DNA of 42,943 nucleotides from Thermodesulfobacteriota bacterium (GCA_030024065.1 JASEIE010000003.1:1-42943); one strand, 5' to 3'. Positions 33,534-42,812 are shown, numbered from the stretch's first letter. Notes: generated by a model not told the origin, from the sequence alone. Program-made: numbers and translations.

Positions 33534-34187
33534 ATGAATCACGACGAAATTGTTAGTTTTATCTGGGGTGTTGCGGATTTGATCCGTGATACCTTTAAGC
33601 GCAGCAAATATCAGGACGTGATTCTTCCGATAACGGTATTGCGGCGGATTGATTGTGTGCTGGCACCTACCAAGGATAAGGAAGCTGAAGAGAAGGAAGG
33701 TCGTGCCGCTCAGGAGGCCATCCTCAAGCTCCTCAATAGCTTGCCCAAAACACTTTATAAAAGTCCAGATGAATTCCTTGATTTGGTCGAGGAAGCCGCA
33801 AAGAAAGATGGAATAAAGCTTACGGCGTCTATTCAGAAGGCGATCCTTTCCACCCTCTCCGAGCGGGATGAAACCGCGGAAATGTGTCGTGACGAGAATG
33901 GTCACCCCGAGGCCGACCCACAACTCCGTGATACAGAGAACATACCCCTTTCAGAAAATATCGAAGTTTTTTTTGAACGAGAGGTAAAACCCCATGTACC
34001 TGACCCCTGGATTAATAGCGCTATTCGCGATCACAAAGATGGTGAGGTTGGTAAAGTAGGATACGAAATCAACTTCAACCGTTACTTCTACAAATACACG
34101 CCACCCCGCCCGCTTAAGGAAATAGAGGCTGACATCCGTAAGGTCGAAAAGGAAATCTTAGAAGTGTTGAGAGAGGTGGCGGGATGA
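33534..34187 (+). pseudogene. Internally deleted type I restriction-modification M subunit (mini-HsdM)
   Basis: This 217-aa in-frame product consists of the two ends of HsdM. Residues 1 to about 50 (MNHDEIVSFIWGVADLIRD...LRRIDCVLAPTK) match the HsdM N-terminal helical domain. From about residue 53 onward (LPKTLYKSPDEF, AILSTLSERDETAEMCRD, DPWINSAIRDHKDGEVGKVG, FYKYTPPRPLKEIEADI) it matches the C-terminal tail. The junction is near 33670-33690 in purine-rich DNA. The methyltransferase core with the SAM-binding and NPPY motifs, roughly 450-500 residues in full-length relatives, is missing. The start is ATG 33534 with GGAG upstream. Its stop overlaps the fic start. hsdS and hsdR are absent. It is non-catalytic, but the frame is intact, so a product could be made. 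Confidence 0.82.
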
Positions 34188-35275
34188 CCCGCAATAGCAA
34201 AGTGAGAAGGGAAAATCCGTCGAAAGCCCCACAGGGATTCCGATCAAAATTTAGCATTACCCATCGTATTACAGGTGGCCTTACACGGATCGAACGGGCG
34301 CGAGGTTTCTTGGAAGCTGCAACTCTATCAGAAGACTGGATTCGTGCCATGGGTGAGAGGGCTTTGGTTCTGGAGGCTCACCACACGACACATATCGAAG
34401 GGACACGGCTGACCTTAGAACAGGCCGAGCGTCTCTGGGCTGGTGGAAAAGTTCCAGAAGCTGACCCTGATGATGTGAGGGAATTGCTGAACTACCGAAA
34501 TGCCTTTGATTTGGTCGCCGAATACCTTAACAGTGGGGGGCCAATTACAGAAGGGATGATTCGGGAGATCCATAAACGGTTGGTGGAGGGTGTCCGGGGC
34601 GGCCGGGCTGCTCCTGGTGAATACCGCCGCACACAAAATTACGTTGTCAATTCGGTAACAGGTGAGGTTATTTATACACCTCCCCCGGCACAAGACGTTC
34701 CGCCAATGATGGCGGAATTTGTGGGTTGGTTGAATAGCGAAAAGGAGATACACCCTGTATTGGTCAGCGGCATCGCACAATTCCAACTTGTGCACATTCA
34801 TCCTTTTATTGACGGGAATGGACGAGCCTCCAGAATATTGTCCACTCTTTATTTATATCGGGCAGGATATGACTTTAAGAGGCTGTTTACCATTAGTGAA
34901 TATTATGACAGGGATCGTGTGTCCTTTTACCATGCCCTACAGAGCGTACGAGAGCAAGACATGGATATTACTGGTTGGCTGGAGTATTTTGTTGAGGGCC
35001 TTGCCACACAACTACATGAGGTAACGAAGAAAGGGGAACAGGCTATCCTTTCCGACGTAATTGTTAAAAAATATAAACTGAATAGACGCCAGGCAAGCGC
35101 CATCGGCTTCCTTTTAGAAAATGGCAGCCTGACGATTCGGGACTATGAAAAGCTCTATCCGGGAGTCAATCGCCGAACCTTGCAGAGGGACCTTAAGCAC
35201 ATGGTTCAAGTGAGCGTTCTATATACAGAGGGTTCTACTCACCAATTGGTTTATCGCTTAAGAGAGAGCAGGTGA
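34184..35275 (+). CDS. Fic-domain protein with N-terminal inhibitory motif and C-terminal wHTH
   Basis: Fic proteins transfer AMP or other nucleotide moieties onto protein hydroxyls. The catalytic loop [12 protein letters not shown] is complete (His206 to Arg217). An autoinhibitory (S/T)xxxE(G/N) helix lies upstream: Thr68, Glu72, Gly73. This is the class II arrangement, in which the protein restrains its own activity. The last 80 residues resemble a winged helix ([21 protein letters not shown]...[12 protein letters not shown]), suggesting DNA binding. The ATG overlaps the mini-HsdM stop as ATGA. Fic genes are commonly found inside hsd operons, and this looks like the surviving partner. A tandem repeat begins 2 bp after the stop and could be its operator. 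Confidence 0.92.
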   Translation: MTRNSKVRRENPSKAPQGFRSKFSITHRITGGLTRIERARGFLEAATLSEDWIRAMGERALVLEAHHTTHIEGTRLTLEQAERLWAGGKVPEADPDDVRELLNYRNAFDLVAEYLNSGGPITEGMIREIHKRLVEGVRGGRAAPGEYRRTQNYVVNSVTGEVIYTPPPAQDVPPMMAEFVGWLNSEKEIHPVLVSGIAQFQLVHIHPFIDGNGRASRILSTLYLYRAGYDFKRLFTISEYYDRDRVSFYHALQSVREQDMDITGWLEYFVEGLATQLHEVTKKGEQAILSDVIVKKYKLNRRQASAIGFLLENGSLTIRDYEKLYPGVNRRTLQRDLKHMVQVSVLYTEGSTHQLVYRLRESR

Positions 35276-35277
35276 TG

Positions 35278-35332
35278 TTTGCGACATATTTGTGACATTG
35301 TTTGCGAAAAATTTACGACAATGTTTACGACA
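35278..35332. promoter_or_regulatory. Five tandem TTTRYGAMA repeats, operator/iteron-like
   Basis: Units start at 35278 (TTTGCGACA), 35289 (TTTGTGACA), 35301 (TTTGCGAAA), 35312 (TTTACGACA) and 35324 (TTTACGACA). The spacing alternates 11, 12, 11, 12 bp, close to one helical turn. The array begins 2 bp after the fic stop and ends 11 bp before a TATAAT hexamer. It looks like a cooperative protein-binding array over a promoter for the downstream genes; the fic wHTH is an obvious candidate binder. Confidence 0.75.
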
Positions 35333-35343
35333 TAATGGATAGG

Positions 35344-35349
35344 TATAAT
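35344..35349 (+). promoter_or_regulatory. Putative -10 element downstream of the tandem array
   Basis: A perfect TATAAT with no convincing -35; the last tandem units occupy that position. The rest of 35350-35612 has no clear gene. It contains a weak hairpin CCCCAG/CTGGGG (35418-35438) and a 10-codon ATG frame that I do not call. Confidence 0.4.
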
Positions 35350-35612
35350 AGGCGATGTCCCCTATAGGTGACAGAATGTTGGGGCCTTCGGGACGTTGTT
35401 TACTATTTTACTAATTTCCCCAGAAGAAGAACCTGGGGGCAAAGCTAAATTATGCACTTTACAAGATTGATTAATCGCGATAGGAAAAGCTAAAACATAA
35501 GGATAGTAGGGCAAATCTTTTTTCTAATAACAGCCTTCTACGTGGACGGGGATTCAAAAAGAAGAAATATGAGATCGAAGTCTAATAAAAAGGAGAAATA
35601 AGCGGCCATAAA

Positions 35613-35846
35613 ATGCAATCGCCACCCCCAAAGTTAAAGACGGCGAAAGATCTCCTTCTGCACGTGGCAGATGTCATTTTTTTCGCCCATGCCTCATCCG
35701 GTAGCAAAACCGAAAAGTTTTACAAGGAGTGGTTAAAATGGGGCAAGCTCCTTTATACGTTAGAAAGCGAAGCCAACGCCAACCTCATTCCGATGGGTGC
35801 GAAAATAATTACCTTAGAAGAATTAGGAACAATTCACAATTTTTAG
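35613..35846 (+). CDS. Small hypothetical protein (77 aa)
   Basis: I do not recognise this family. The product is soluble and lysine-rich (SGSKTEKFYKEWLKWGKLLY), with no signal peptide or membrane segment. An in-frame stop lies 12 nt upstream of the ATG, so the start is fixed if the gene is real. The nearest AGGAG is 17 nt away, which is far. It ends 14 bp before the DUF1841-fusion gene in the same direction and could form a two-gene operon with it. It may also be a truncated remnant. Confidence 0.4.
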   Translation: MQSPPPKLKTAKDLLLHVADVIFFAHASSGSKTEKFYKEWLKWGKLLYTLESEANANLIPMGAKIITLEELGTIHNF

Positions 35847-35860
35847 GAAGGGATTGAAAG

Positions 35861-37294
35861 ATGAATGATTCCATATTTGAAGCGCTACGGCAGGTGAATC
35901 GGGAGCATTTCCATCACATCTGGCGGAGGGCTCAAGAGGGGAAACTGGAGAGCCTGACGGAAGAAGAAGAGCGGCTGGGAAAAATCATGCTCGACCACTC
36001 TGATGAATATTTTAATCAGTTTGAGTTTTCTGATGTTTTAGCTGATCACGAGTTCGATCCGGAAAACGAAGTCAACCCATTCTTGCATGTTGTGCTCCAC
36101 GCCGTGGCGGAAAAACAGGTGCAGGACCGTGACCCCATCGAAGCATTTCAATTTTATAACGCCATGCTCGGGAATAAATGCGGCCGCCATGAAGTCATCC
36201 ACCTTCTTATGACAATATTATTGAAATTTCTATACCCCATCTTGAAACAGAAAAGAGGTCAGTTTCATCTTGACGGTTACCGCAACCTTCTGAAGAAATA
36301 CAAGTCCCGAAAGCCGGAGAAGATCTTTGAACTTTTGGAAAGTGAACCCGATCCCCTCATGGAAAGGGAGGTAAACTCAAAGAGTGCACAGATCTTCGAT
36401 GAGATGGGCTCCGCTTTAAAAGGTCAGAACTTCAGATCGATCGAGGAGGCTCAAACATTCTTGGATGCTTTGACGGCAAAGAAGAGTGCTGAGCCGATCC
36501 CTGAGTTTCTGGGGTTATCGTCGAATCAGATGAACCGCATACTTTATCGGCCATTTGCAGAAACGTCAGATATCGTAATACTCAAAAGAAATCTTTCTAA
36601 GGAAGACTTCCTCGACGTTCCAGTGCTGAAAGAGACAATATATTGCATAAAACGGCTCGGCGAACTCCAACCCCTGAAAGCCACGGCCAAAGGGAATCTT
36701 CCACAGGCCTTCGCCCGTGAAATGCACGATAAATTTCCTGAACATCCTCGCCTCCATTATCCTATCAGGTCTGAGGAAGAAGACTCGAAACTATCGGCGT
36801 TGCGTCATATCCTGGAAATGGCAGGTTGGATCAAGAAGCGGGGTCAGAAGTTCTCCCTGACTCAAAGGGGACAGGATGTGGTGGAAAAAGGATTTGGCAT
36901 AGACGACTTCCATCATCTCTTTGAGACGTATGTGCGAAGGTTCAACTGGGCTTCCAGAGATTTATATCCCAGTTTGGATATCATTCAGCAAGGGTTTCTA
37001 TTTTCATGCTATCTTCTTCATCAGAAAGCAAAGACATCCATTCAGGTTAAAGAACTATCTCACCGCTTTATTGAAGCCTTTCCTGCTGTGTTGAAGAAGG
37101 AGGAAAGACATCCCCCCATGGGGTTGGAAGAACTTGTCCACTACGCTTTTTCTATCCGGTTTATCGAACGCTTTTGCGAGTATTTCGGGCTGGTGACGAT
37201 ACGAAGAAATGAGGAACATTCTATTCTCGATTGTTTTGTGCAGTTCACTCCGCTTTTTGAAAAAATTTTTCACTGGAAATTAGGCGCCGCCTAA
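35861..37294 (+). CDS. DUF1841 domain fused to an uncharacterised C-terminal region
   Basis: This is a 477-aa soluble protein. Residues 1-145 match DUF1841: NPFLHVVLHAVAEKQVQDRDP, then GRHEVIHLLMTILLKFLYPI, with conserved histidines. A linker follows (150-215). The C-terminal two thirds include LQPLKATAKGNLPQAFARE near 265-285, a winged-helix-like block HILEMAGWIKKRGQKFSLTQ (about 307-330), and an aromatic-rich FNWASRDLYPSLD segment. That region resembles the C-terminal part of some pRiA4b ORF-3-like and SEC-C-associated proteins; this is from memory and not firm. Stand-alone DUF1841 proteins are much shorter (about 140 aa), so this is a fusion. It has a GGAAGGG ribosome-binding site and lies downstream of the tandem operator array. 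The function is unknown. Confidence 0.75.
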   Translation: MNDSIFEALRQVNREHFHHIWRRAQEGKLESLTEEEERLGKIMLDHSDEYFNQFEFSDVLADHEFDPENEVNPFLHVVLHAVAEKQVQDRDPIEAFQFYNAMLGNKCGRHEVIHLLMTILLKFLYPILKQKRGQFHLDGYRNLLKKYKSRKPEKIFELLESEPDPLMEREVNSKSAQIFDEMGSALKGQNFRSIEEAQTFLDALTAKKSAEPIPEFLGLSSNQMNRILYRPFAETSDIVILKRNLSKEDFLDVPVLKETIYCIKRLGELQPLKATAKGNLPQAFAREMHDKFPEHPRLHYPIRSEEEDSKLSALRHILEMAGWIKKRGQKFSLTQRGQDVVEKGFGIDDFHHLFETYVRRFNWASRDLYPSLDIIQQGFLFSCYLLHQKAKTSIQVKELSHRFIEAFPAVLKKEERHPPMGLEELVHYAFSIRFIERFCEYFGLVTIRRNEEHSILDCFVQFTPLFEKIFHWKLGAA

Positions 37295-37364
37295 AGAACT
37301 TAGACCGGATTGGGTATTGACAAATACGGATTTCGTGATAATTTTTTCCCCGAGGAAGAATGCG

Positions 37365-38567
37365 ATGCGTTGGGATTATGATGTGGTGATCGTGGGCGGA
37401 GGCCCGGGGGGATCAACGGTTGCCCGGTTGTGTGCCCGATCCGGATTGAAAACCCTCCTGGTTGAGAAGGAAAGGTTTCCAAGATATAAACCCTGCGGAG
37501 GTTGCCTTTCCCTCAAAACCGTTGATCTTCTTAACCTCGATCTCAGTCCTGTGATTGAGAACACCATCTTCGGAGGAAAATTCAGTTACCTTTGTAAAGA
37601 GTCTTTCTTCATCGAAACCAGAGAGCCGATTGCATTTCTGGTGATGAGGGATCGTTTCGATCATTTCCTGATAAAGGGAGCGCAGGAGGAAGGTGCGGAA
37701 GTGCTGGAGGGAGAGAAAGTCACCAAAATCGAGGAGAGAGGCAATGGGGTCGAAGCGGAGCTGGCGAATGGAGAGAGGTTTCGTTCTCAATATCTTATCG
37801 GCGCAGATGGGGCGGAGAGTATCGTTGCAAGATCCATTTCCCTGCCTCCACAGCGAAACGACGGGAATGGGATCGCTGTCCAAAGCGAGATCTTTTTTGA
37901 CTCATCCATCCATCTTCCCCAAAAGGAACTTCACTTCATCCATTTAGATTTCGGCAGAATCCCCAATGGCTATGGCTGGGTCTTTCCCAAAAGGGAAAGT
38001 CTTTCGATCGGGGTCGGCGGAATGTTCAGAGAAACGAAGAAGATGAACCCCCGCCAATGCCTGGGTGCCTTTCTCAGAGATTTAGGCTATATTCCGGAAG
38101 AAAAGAGAAAAAGGATGATGGGCCATCCACTGCCTTCCTTCTATGATGAATGGCAGAGGGTTTCAAGTGGAAGGATTCTACTTGTGGGAGATGCAGCCCA
38201 TCTGATGGATCCTCTGCAGGGAGAGGGGATCTACTATGCGATCCGGAGCGGAATGCTGGCTGCTGAGGCCATCATCGGATCGAAGGAGAAAGGTCTTTGT
38301 CCCTCTGACCTCTATGAGAAGGCGATCCATCTTCACATCTCCGAAAATCTAAAATGGGCTCTTCCTTTCTCCCGATTCGTTTTCCGTTTTGCAAAGCTGG
38401 CCTTTAAGACCCTGAAACGCTATCCGGAATTGGGGGACCTTTATCTTCGGGTATTGGAGGGAAAGGAGACCTATCAGGGTTTTGCGGGGAGGGTAAAGGA
38501 ACGGATGAAGGATTTTCTGAAGGGAAGGCTCGGTGAGAAGATCAAAAAGGCGATCGCAAGAGCATGA
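37365..38567 (+). CDS. Geranylgeranyl reductase family FAD-dependent oxidoreductase
   Basis: This flavoprotein reduces isoprenoid double bonds in characterised relatives. The FAD-binding GGGPGGSTVARL is at residues 11-22. PCGGCLS (near 45) is the conserved cysteine-bearing active-site loop of the family. GDAAHLMDPLQGEGIYYAIRSG near residue 275 is the second FAD motif. I choose ATG 37365 with GAGGAA upstream over the open frame from 37317; this gives 400 aa. The C-terminus (residues 340-400) is basic and helical. The substrate, such as menaquinone side chains, polyprenols or an archaeal-like lipid, cannot be told. Confidence 0.88.
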   Translation: MRWDYDVVIVGGGPGGSTVARLCARSGLKTLLVEKERFPRYKPCGGCLSLKTVDLLNLDLSPVIENTIFGGKFSYLCKESFFIETREPIAFLVMRDRFDHFLIKGAQEEGAEVLEGEKVTKIEERGNGVEAELANGERFRSQYLIGADGAESIVARSISLPPQRNDGNGIAVQSEIFFDSSIHLPQKELHFIHLDFGRIPNGYGWVFPKRESLSIGVGGMFRETKKMNPRQCLGAFLRDLGYIPEEKRKRMMGHPLPSFYDEWQRVSSGRILLVGDAAHLMDPLQGEGIYYAIRSGMLAAEAIIGSKEKGLCPSDLYEKAIHLHISENLKWALPFSRFVFRFAKLAFKTLKRYPELGDLYLRVLEGKETYQGFAGRVKERMKDFLKGRLGEKIKKAIARA

Positions 38568-38588
38568 AGATTTAAAACCGAAATTGAA

Positions 38589-38683
38589 CCCCGTTAGAAA
38601 TTCCAGCGGGGCATTAAACCCCGCCGGAATTATTCTAAAATCTAACCCCGCTGCAGAACAACGGGGCATTATTTCTAACGGGG
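38589..38683. repeat. CCCCGTTAG-family palindrome, copy 4 (95 bp)
   Basis: Outer arms CCCCGTTAGAAAT (38589 on) and ATTTCTAACGGGG (to 38683), with inner CCAGCGGGG/CCCCGC-type arms. It lies between the geranylgeranyl reductase and the nth-like gene. It contains no stop in the nth-like frame, so it reads as Asn-Pro-Val-Arg-Asn ... Ser-Asn-Gly-Val. Confidence 0.85.
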
Positions 38684-39321
38684 TGAAGAGGATCACCCTC
38701 CTTTTAGAAAGGAGATATGGTATCCCGAAAAGAGAGAGGGGAGTTAGTCCTCTTGATATCCTCATCCAGACCATTCTCTCCCAGAACACCAGTGACTTCA
38801 ACCGGGATCGAGCCTATCAAAGGCTGAAAAGCCGCTTCCCCCAATGGGAGGATGTCCTCAGCACAAAGACAGAAGCCCTCATTTCAGCCATCCGGCCGGG
38901 TGGCCTGGCTGCGCAGAAGGCGAGACGCATCCGGGAGATCCTGCGCTGGGTTAAGATGAGGGAAGGAAGATTGAGCCTCGCTTTTTTAGAGAAGATGGAT
39001 TCAGAGGAGATCAAGAAGGTGATCGGAGAACAGAAAGGGATCGGACCTAAGACAGTCCATTGCCTCCTTCTCTTCGGTCTGGGAAGAGAGGCCTTTCCAA
39101 TCGATACCCATATCCTCAGGATTGGAAAGCGTCTGGGTTTCATTCCGGAGAGGATGAATGCAGTCAAAGCTCATCCATGGATGGTTCCTTTCGTCCCGGA
39201 AGGGAAATCTCTATCTCTGCACATCAACCTCATCCGGTTTGGAAGAACCCTCTGCAAGGCAAAAAACCCTCAATGCGCCAGTTGCTTCCTTGAAAAGGAG
39301 TGCCTCCATCATTCACAATAA
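38683..39321 (+). CDS. nth: Endonuclease III-type DNA glycosylase/AP lyase
   Basis: This base-excision repair enzyme has a helix-hairpin-helix and a [4Fe-4S] cluster. ILIQTILSQNTSD is the family opening. The HhH loop GIGPKTVHCLL holds the catalytic lysine and PIDTHILRIGKRLGF the catalytic aspartate. The C-terminal cluster is C-x6-C-x2-C-x5-C (CKAKNPQCASCFLEKEC). I propose GTG 38683, giving 212 aa, a normal size. The frame is open back to 38533 through palindrome copy 4, overlapping the upstream gene, so a repeat-encoded N-terminal extension is possible. No ribosome-binding site is visible at the GTG, which itself begins with the last G of the repeat arm. Confidence 0.88.
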   Translation: MKRITLLLERRYGIPKRERGVSPLDILIQTILSQNTSDFNRDRAYQRLKSRFPQWEDVLSTKTEALISAIRPGGLAAQKARRIREILRWVKMREGRLSLAFLEKMDSEEIKKVIGEQKGIGPKTVHCLLLFGLGREAFPIDTHILRIGKRLGFIPERMNAVKAHPWMVPFVPEGKSLSLHINLIRFGRTLCKAKNPQCASCFLEKECLHHSQ

Positions 39322-39368
39322 GCGGTGAAGAGAACTACGTCATCTACAAACGAGGAAAATGGTCTTCG

Positions 39369-39415
39369 GGTAAGGGTTACCCTTACCGTTAGACTTTTAT
39401 TTTCTAGGTAAATGA
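39369..39415. repeat. GTTACG-family repeat, partial copy 3 at the mfd start
   Basis: GGTAAGGGTTACCCTTACC, a small palindrome, is followed by GTTAGACTTTTATTTTCTAG. This matches the right end of copy 2 (to 4316). Its last bases, GTAAATGAA, contain the mfd start codon. Confidence 0.75.
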
Positions 39416-42400
39416 ACCAAGAAACCAAATCTTTCCAATCATGGCTTGAATCCGAATCCTGGAGGCAATGGAAACGGATTGGTCTGACCGGGCTGAAGGG
39501 ATCTTCCAGAGCCTACATCTTATCTCGATGGAGGGAAAGGATGAAAGGTCCCATCCTGGTCATTCTGCCTCACCTGCGGGATGCCGAATTGCTTCTCGAG
39601 GATTTCCGTTTTTTTCAGGGGAAGAAGAACGAGATCGCCTGCCTCTTCCCTCAATGGGAGACAGTTCCCTATGACGAGATTCCTCCCCATCCGGAGATCA
39701 TCAGGGAGAGGGTGGATAGCCTCTTCTCCCTGATGAGGGATGAAGAAACGGTCATCTTTTCCTCCGTTCAAGCCCTGATGCAGAGGGTTCTCGTGCCTTC
39801 CGACTTAAGGGAATTGACCTATTCCCTTTCTGTGGGAGATGAGGTGGACCGTGACCGCCTGGTCCGTTTTCTTCAAGAAGGTGGATATACTTCTGCAAGG
39901 ATCATTGAAGAGAGGGGAGATTACAGTCTCCGGGGAGCGATCATCGATATCTTCAGTCCCCTCTATGAGGAACCCCTCCGGTTGGAATTCGATGGAGACC
40001 GGCTGGAATCGATCCGGCGATTCGATATCGAAAGCCAGCGATCGATCAGAGAGGGTGAGATGGAGAAGGCCACTCTCCTTCCGGTCAGGGATATTTCGAG
40101 AGATCCTTCTGATCAGCCCATGGCAACCCTCTTCGACTACCTCAAGGAATTCGGATGGGTCTTTGTCGTTGAAGGGGAGGAAGTGGAAAGGGAGGCAGAG
40201 TCCTTCTCCCATATGATCGAGGTCCATTATGAGAAGGCATCGGCGAAAAGAAGCTCTTATGCTCCGCCCGATTCCCTCTATCTCCGTATGGAGGATTTCC
40301 TCATCCGTCTTGGAAAATTTCAGGCAATCTTTCTCCAGGAGGGGCCCCTTGCTCCTCCGCAATGCGAGCACCTCTTTTCTTTTGGGATGGAGGGCAATGA
40401 GGAGATTCAGAGAGAGATCAAATCGATCCTTAAAGCCGAAGGAAGTTCAGACGAAACCTCCCCTCTGACCGTTTTCCTGAAGCGCCTCCATCAATGGCAG
40501 AGAAAGGGGATGGGCGTCTTTATCATCTCCCATAACCTCGGTCAGGCCGAAAGGATGAGAGACCTCCTCTCCCATTACGAGGTCATCTCTCACCTAAAAA
40601 GGGAGAAGAGATTCAGCGAGGTAATAGAAGAAAGGGGTATTCTCACCCTCCTCATTGGTCCCCTCTCATCGGGTTTTCGTAATTTCGATGAGGGCTGGAT
40701 CTTACTGACTGAAGAGGAGATCTTCGGAGAGAGAAGGAGGCTGAAAGAGGGGAGTGTCCGAAGGGGTATTGCGAGAGCGGAAGGCGGCCCTCTCTCCTCC
40801 TATGGCGAACTTCGGGAGAATGATTTTATCGTCCATACGGACTATGGCATTGGCCTCTACAGAGGGCTAAGACATTTGAGCCTCGGAGGGGTTTCAAATG
40901 ACTACCTCCTTCTGGAATATCTCGATGGAGATAAGCTCTATGTCCCTGTGGACAGGCTCAATCTCATTCAACGCTTCATCGGGGGCGATGGCAGACATCC
41001 GAGACTCGATAAATTGGGAGGCCACACCTGGCAGAGGGCGAAGAAGAGGGCGAAGGCAGCCGTATTAGAGATGATGAAAGAGATCCTCGATCTCTATGCA
41101 GCGAGGGAGGCCTTCAAGGGAATGAGTTTTTCTCCGATCAACCAATTCTACAGGGAATTTGAGGCGACCTTTGACTATGAGGAGACACCCGATCAGATCA
41201 GAGCCATCGAAGAGGTGATGAATGATATGGGCAACCCGAAGCCGATGGACCGCCTGATCTGCGGGGATGTGGGGTTTGGGAAGACAGAGGTTGCCATTCG
41301 AGCGGCCTATCGTGCCGCGATGGACGGAAAACAGGTCGCTATCCTGGTTCCCACCACGGTTTTAGCCCAGCAGCACCACCAGACCTTTTGTGACCGGTTC
41401 AAGCATTATCCGGTCGTTATTGAGATGCTCAGTCGGTTTAGAAGCCCACAGGGGCAGAAGAAGATCCTCGCCCGATTGAGAGAAGGGAAGGTGGACATCA
41501 TTATCGGGACACACCGGCTTCTCCAGAAGGATGTTTCCTTTCACGATCTGGGGCTGGTCGTCATCGATGAAGAGCATCGGTTCGGTGTGAACCACAAAGA
41601 GAAACTGAAGGAGATGAGGAGGCTGGTCGATGTGGTCACTCTCACTGCCACCCCCATTCCGAGGACGCTCCAGTTGGCCATCTCCGGCATCCGTGATCTC
41701 AGCCTCATCCAGACCCCCCCTGAAAATCGCCTTTCGATACGCACCTCCGTGGTCCGTTATGACGATGAGATCATCCGGGAGGCAGTCCTGAGAGAGTTTG
41801 GCCGGGGAGGGCAGGTCTTCTTCGTCCACCATCGCGTTCAAAACATCAATTCCATGGCCAGCCATCTGAAATGGCTCATTCCCGAGGCGCGGCTTGCGAT
41901 TGCCCATGGCCAGATGAGGGAAAGGGAACTGGAGAAGGTGATGCTTCAGTTTGTCAGAGGAGAATATAACCTCCTGGTCTGCACGAGCATCATCGAGTCC
42001 GGTCTGGACATCCCGGCAGCCAATACCATTCTGATCAACCATGCCGATCACTTCGGTTTGGCTGATCTCTACCAACTCCGGGGCCGGGTGGGCCGGGGAA
42101 GGCATCAGGCCTATGCCTACCTCCTCATCCCTTCGGAGCTTGCCCTTTCGAGAGATGCGGCGAGAAGACTCCGGGCGATTCAGGAGTTGAGCGAGCTGGG
42201 CTCCGGATTTAAACTGGCCATTGAGGATATGGAGATTCGAGGAGCAGGCAATCTCCTCGGCCGTTCCCAATCCGGACATATTATCGCCGTGGGGCTCGAA
42301 TATTACACCCAGTTGATGGAAAGGACGGTCAGGGAGTTAAGAGGGGAGGAGGTGATTGAAGAGATCACACCGGAGATTCACTTCCACCTTCCTGCCTTCA

Positions 42401-42804
42401 TTCCGGAAACCTATGTGGAAAACCCGGAGGAACGATTGCGCCTCTATCGAAGACTTTCCCTTTCCCGCTCCGATGAGGCAATGGAGATGATCCGAGAAGA
42501 ACTGGTGGACCGATTCGGGAAAATCCCGGAAGAAGTGGCCCATCTTCTCGGAGTGATCAGAGTGAAGATGCTCCTCACAAAACTCTCCATCCGGAAGTTC
42601 GAGCAAACTCCTTCGCAAATGGTCCTGACCTTCGATGAAACGACCCGGGTCTCTCCTCAGCGAGTTGTGGAGTTGGTCCGTCGGGGAGAGGGAAGATATC
42701 GGTTGACTCCTGACTCCAGGCTGGTCATTGATGGATGGCCCGCAATGAAGGGAAACCCCTTTGAGGCGGCGAGAAAGCTATTGCAATCATTGGCTTCTTT
42801 ATGA
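39412..42804 (+). CDS. mfd: Transcription-repair coupling factor Mfd
   Basis: This 1130-aa DNA translocase displaces RNA polymerase stalled at lesions and recruits UvrA. The N-terminal UvrB-like domains cover about residues 1-330. A CarD-like RNA-polymerase-interaction domain follows near 465-525 (DFIVHTDYGIGLYRG), then two RecA-like motor domains. Walker A is GDVGFGKTEVA near 616-626, the DEEH box is at about 718, TLTATPIPRTLQ comes next, and GRVGRGRHQAYAYLL near 900. The C-terminal TRCF domain starts around 1000. The ATG lies in the end of a repeat, with a short AGG upstream. The length is typical. Confidence 0.97.
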   Translation: MNQETKSFQSWLESESWRQWKRIGLTGLKGSSRAYILSRWRERMKGPILVILPHLRDAELLLEDFRFFQGKKNEIACLFPQWETVPYDEIPPHPEIIRERVDSLFSLMRDEETVIFSSVQALMQRVLVPSDLRELTYSLSVGDEVDRDRLVRFLQEGGYTSARIIEERGDYSLRGAIIDIFSPLYEEPLRLEFDGDRLESIRRFDIESQRSIREGEMEKATLLPVRDISRDPSDQPMATLFDYLKEFGWVFVVEGEEVEREAESFSHMIEVHYEKASAKRSSYAPPDSLYLRMEDFLIRLGKFQAIFLQEGPLAPPQCEHLFSFGMEGNEEIQREIKSILKAEGSSDETSPLTVFLKRLHQWQRKGMGVFIISHNLGQAERMRDLLSHYEVISHLKREKRFSEVIEERGILTLLIGPLSSGFRNFDEGWILLTEEEIFGERRRLKEGSVRRGIARAEGGPLSSYGELRENDFIVHTDYGIGLYRGLRHLSLGGVSNDYLLLEYLDGDKLYVPVDRLNLIQRFIGGDGRHPRLDKLGGHTWQRAKKRAKAAVLEMMKEILDLYAAREAFKGMSFSPINQFYREFEATFDYEETPDQIRAIEEVMNDMGNPKPMDRLICGDVGFGKTEVAIRAAYRAAMDGKQVAILVPTTVLAQQHHQTFCDRFKHYPVVIEMLSRFRSPQGQKKILARLREGKVDIIIGTHRLLQKDVSFHDLGLVVIDEEHRFGVNHKEKLKEMRRLVDVVTLTATPIPRTLQLAISGIRDLSLIQTPPENRLSIRTSVVRYDDEIIREAVLREFGRGGQVFFVHHRVQNINSMASHLKWLIPEARLAIAHGQMRERELEKVMLQFVRGEYNLLVCTSIIESGLDIPAANTILINHADHFGLADLYQLRGRVGRGRHQAYAYLLIPSELALSRDAARRLRAIQELSELGSGFKLAIEDMEIRGAGNLLGRSQSGHIIAVGLEYYTQLMERTVRELRGEEVIEEITPEIHFHLPAFIPETYVENPEERLRLYRRLSLSRSDEAMEMIREELVDRFGKIPEEVAHLLGVIRVKMLLTKLSIRKFEQTPSQMVLTFDETTRVSPQRVVELVRRGEGRYRLTPDSRLVIDGWPAMKGNPFEAARKLLQSLASL

Positions 42805-42812
42805 TAGAGTTG

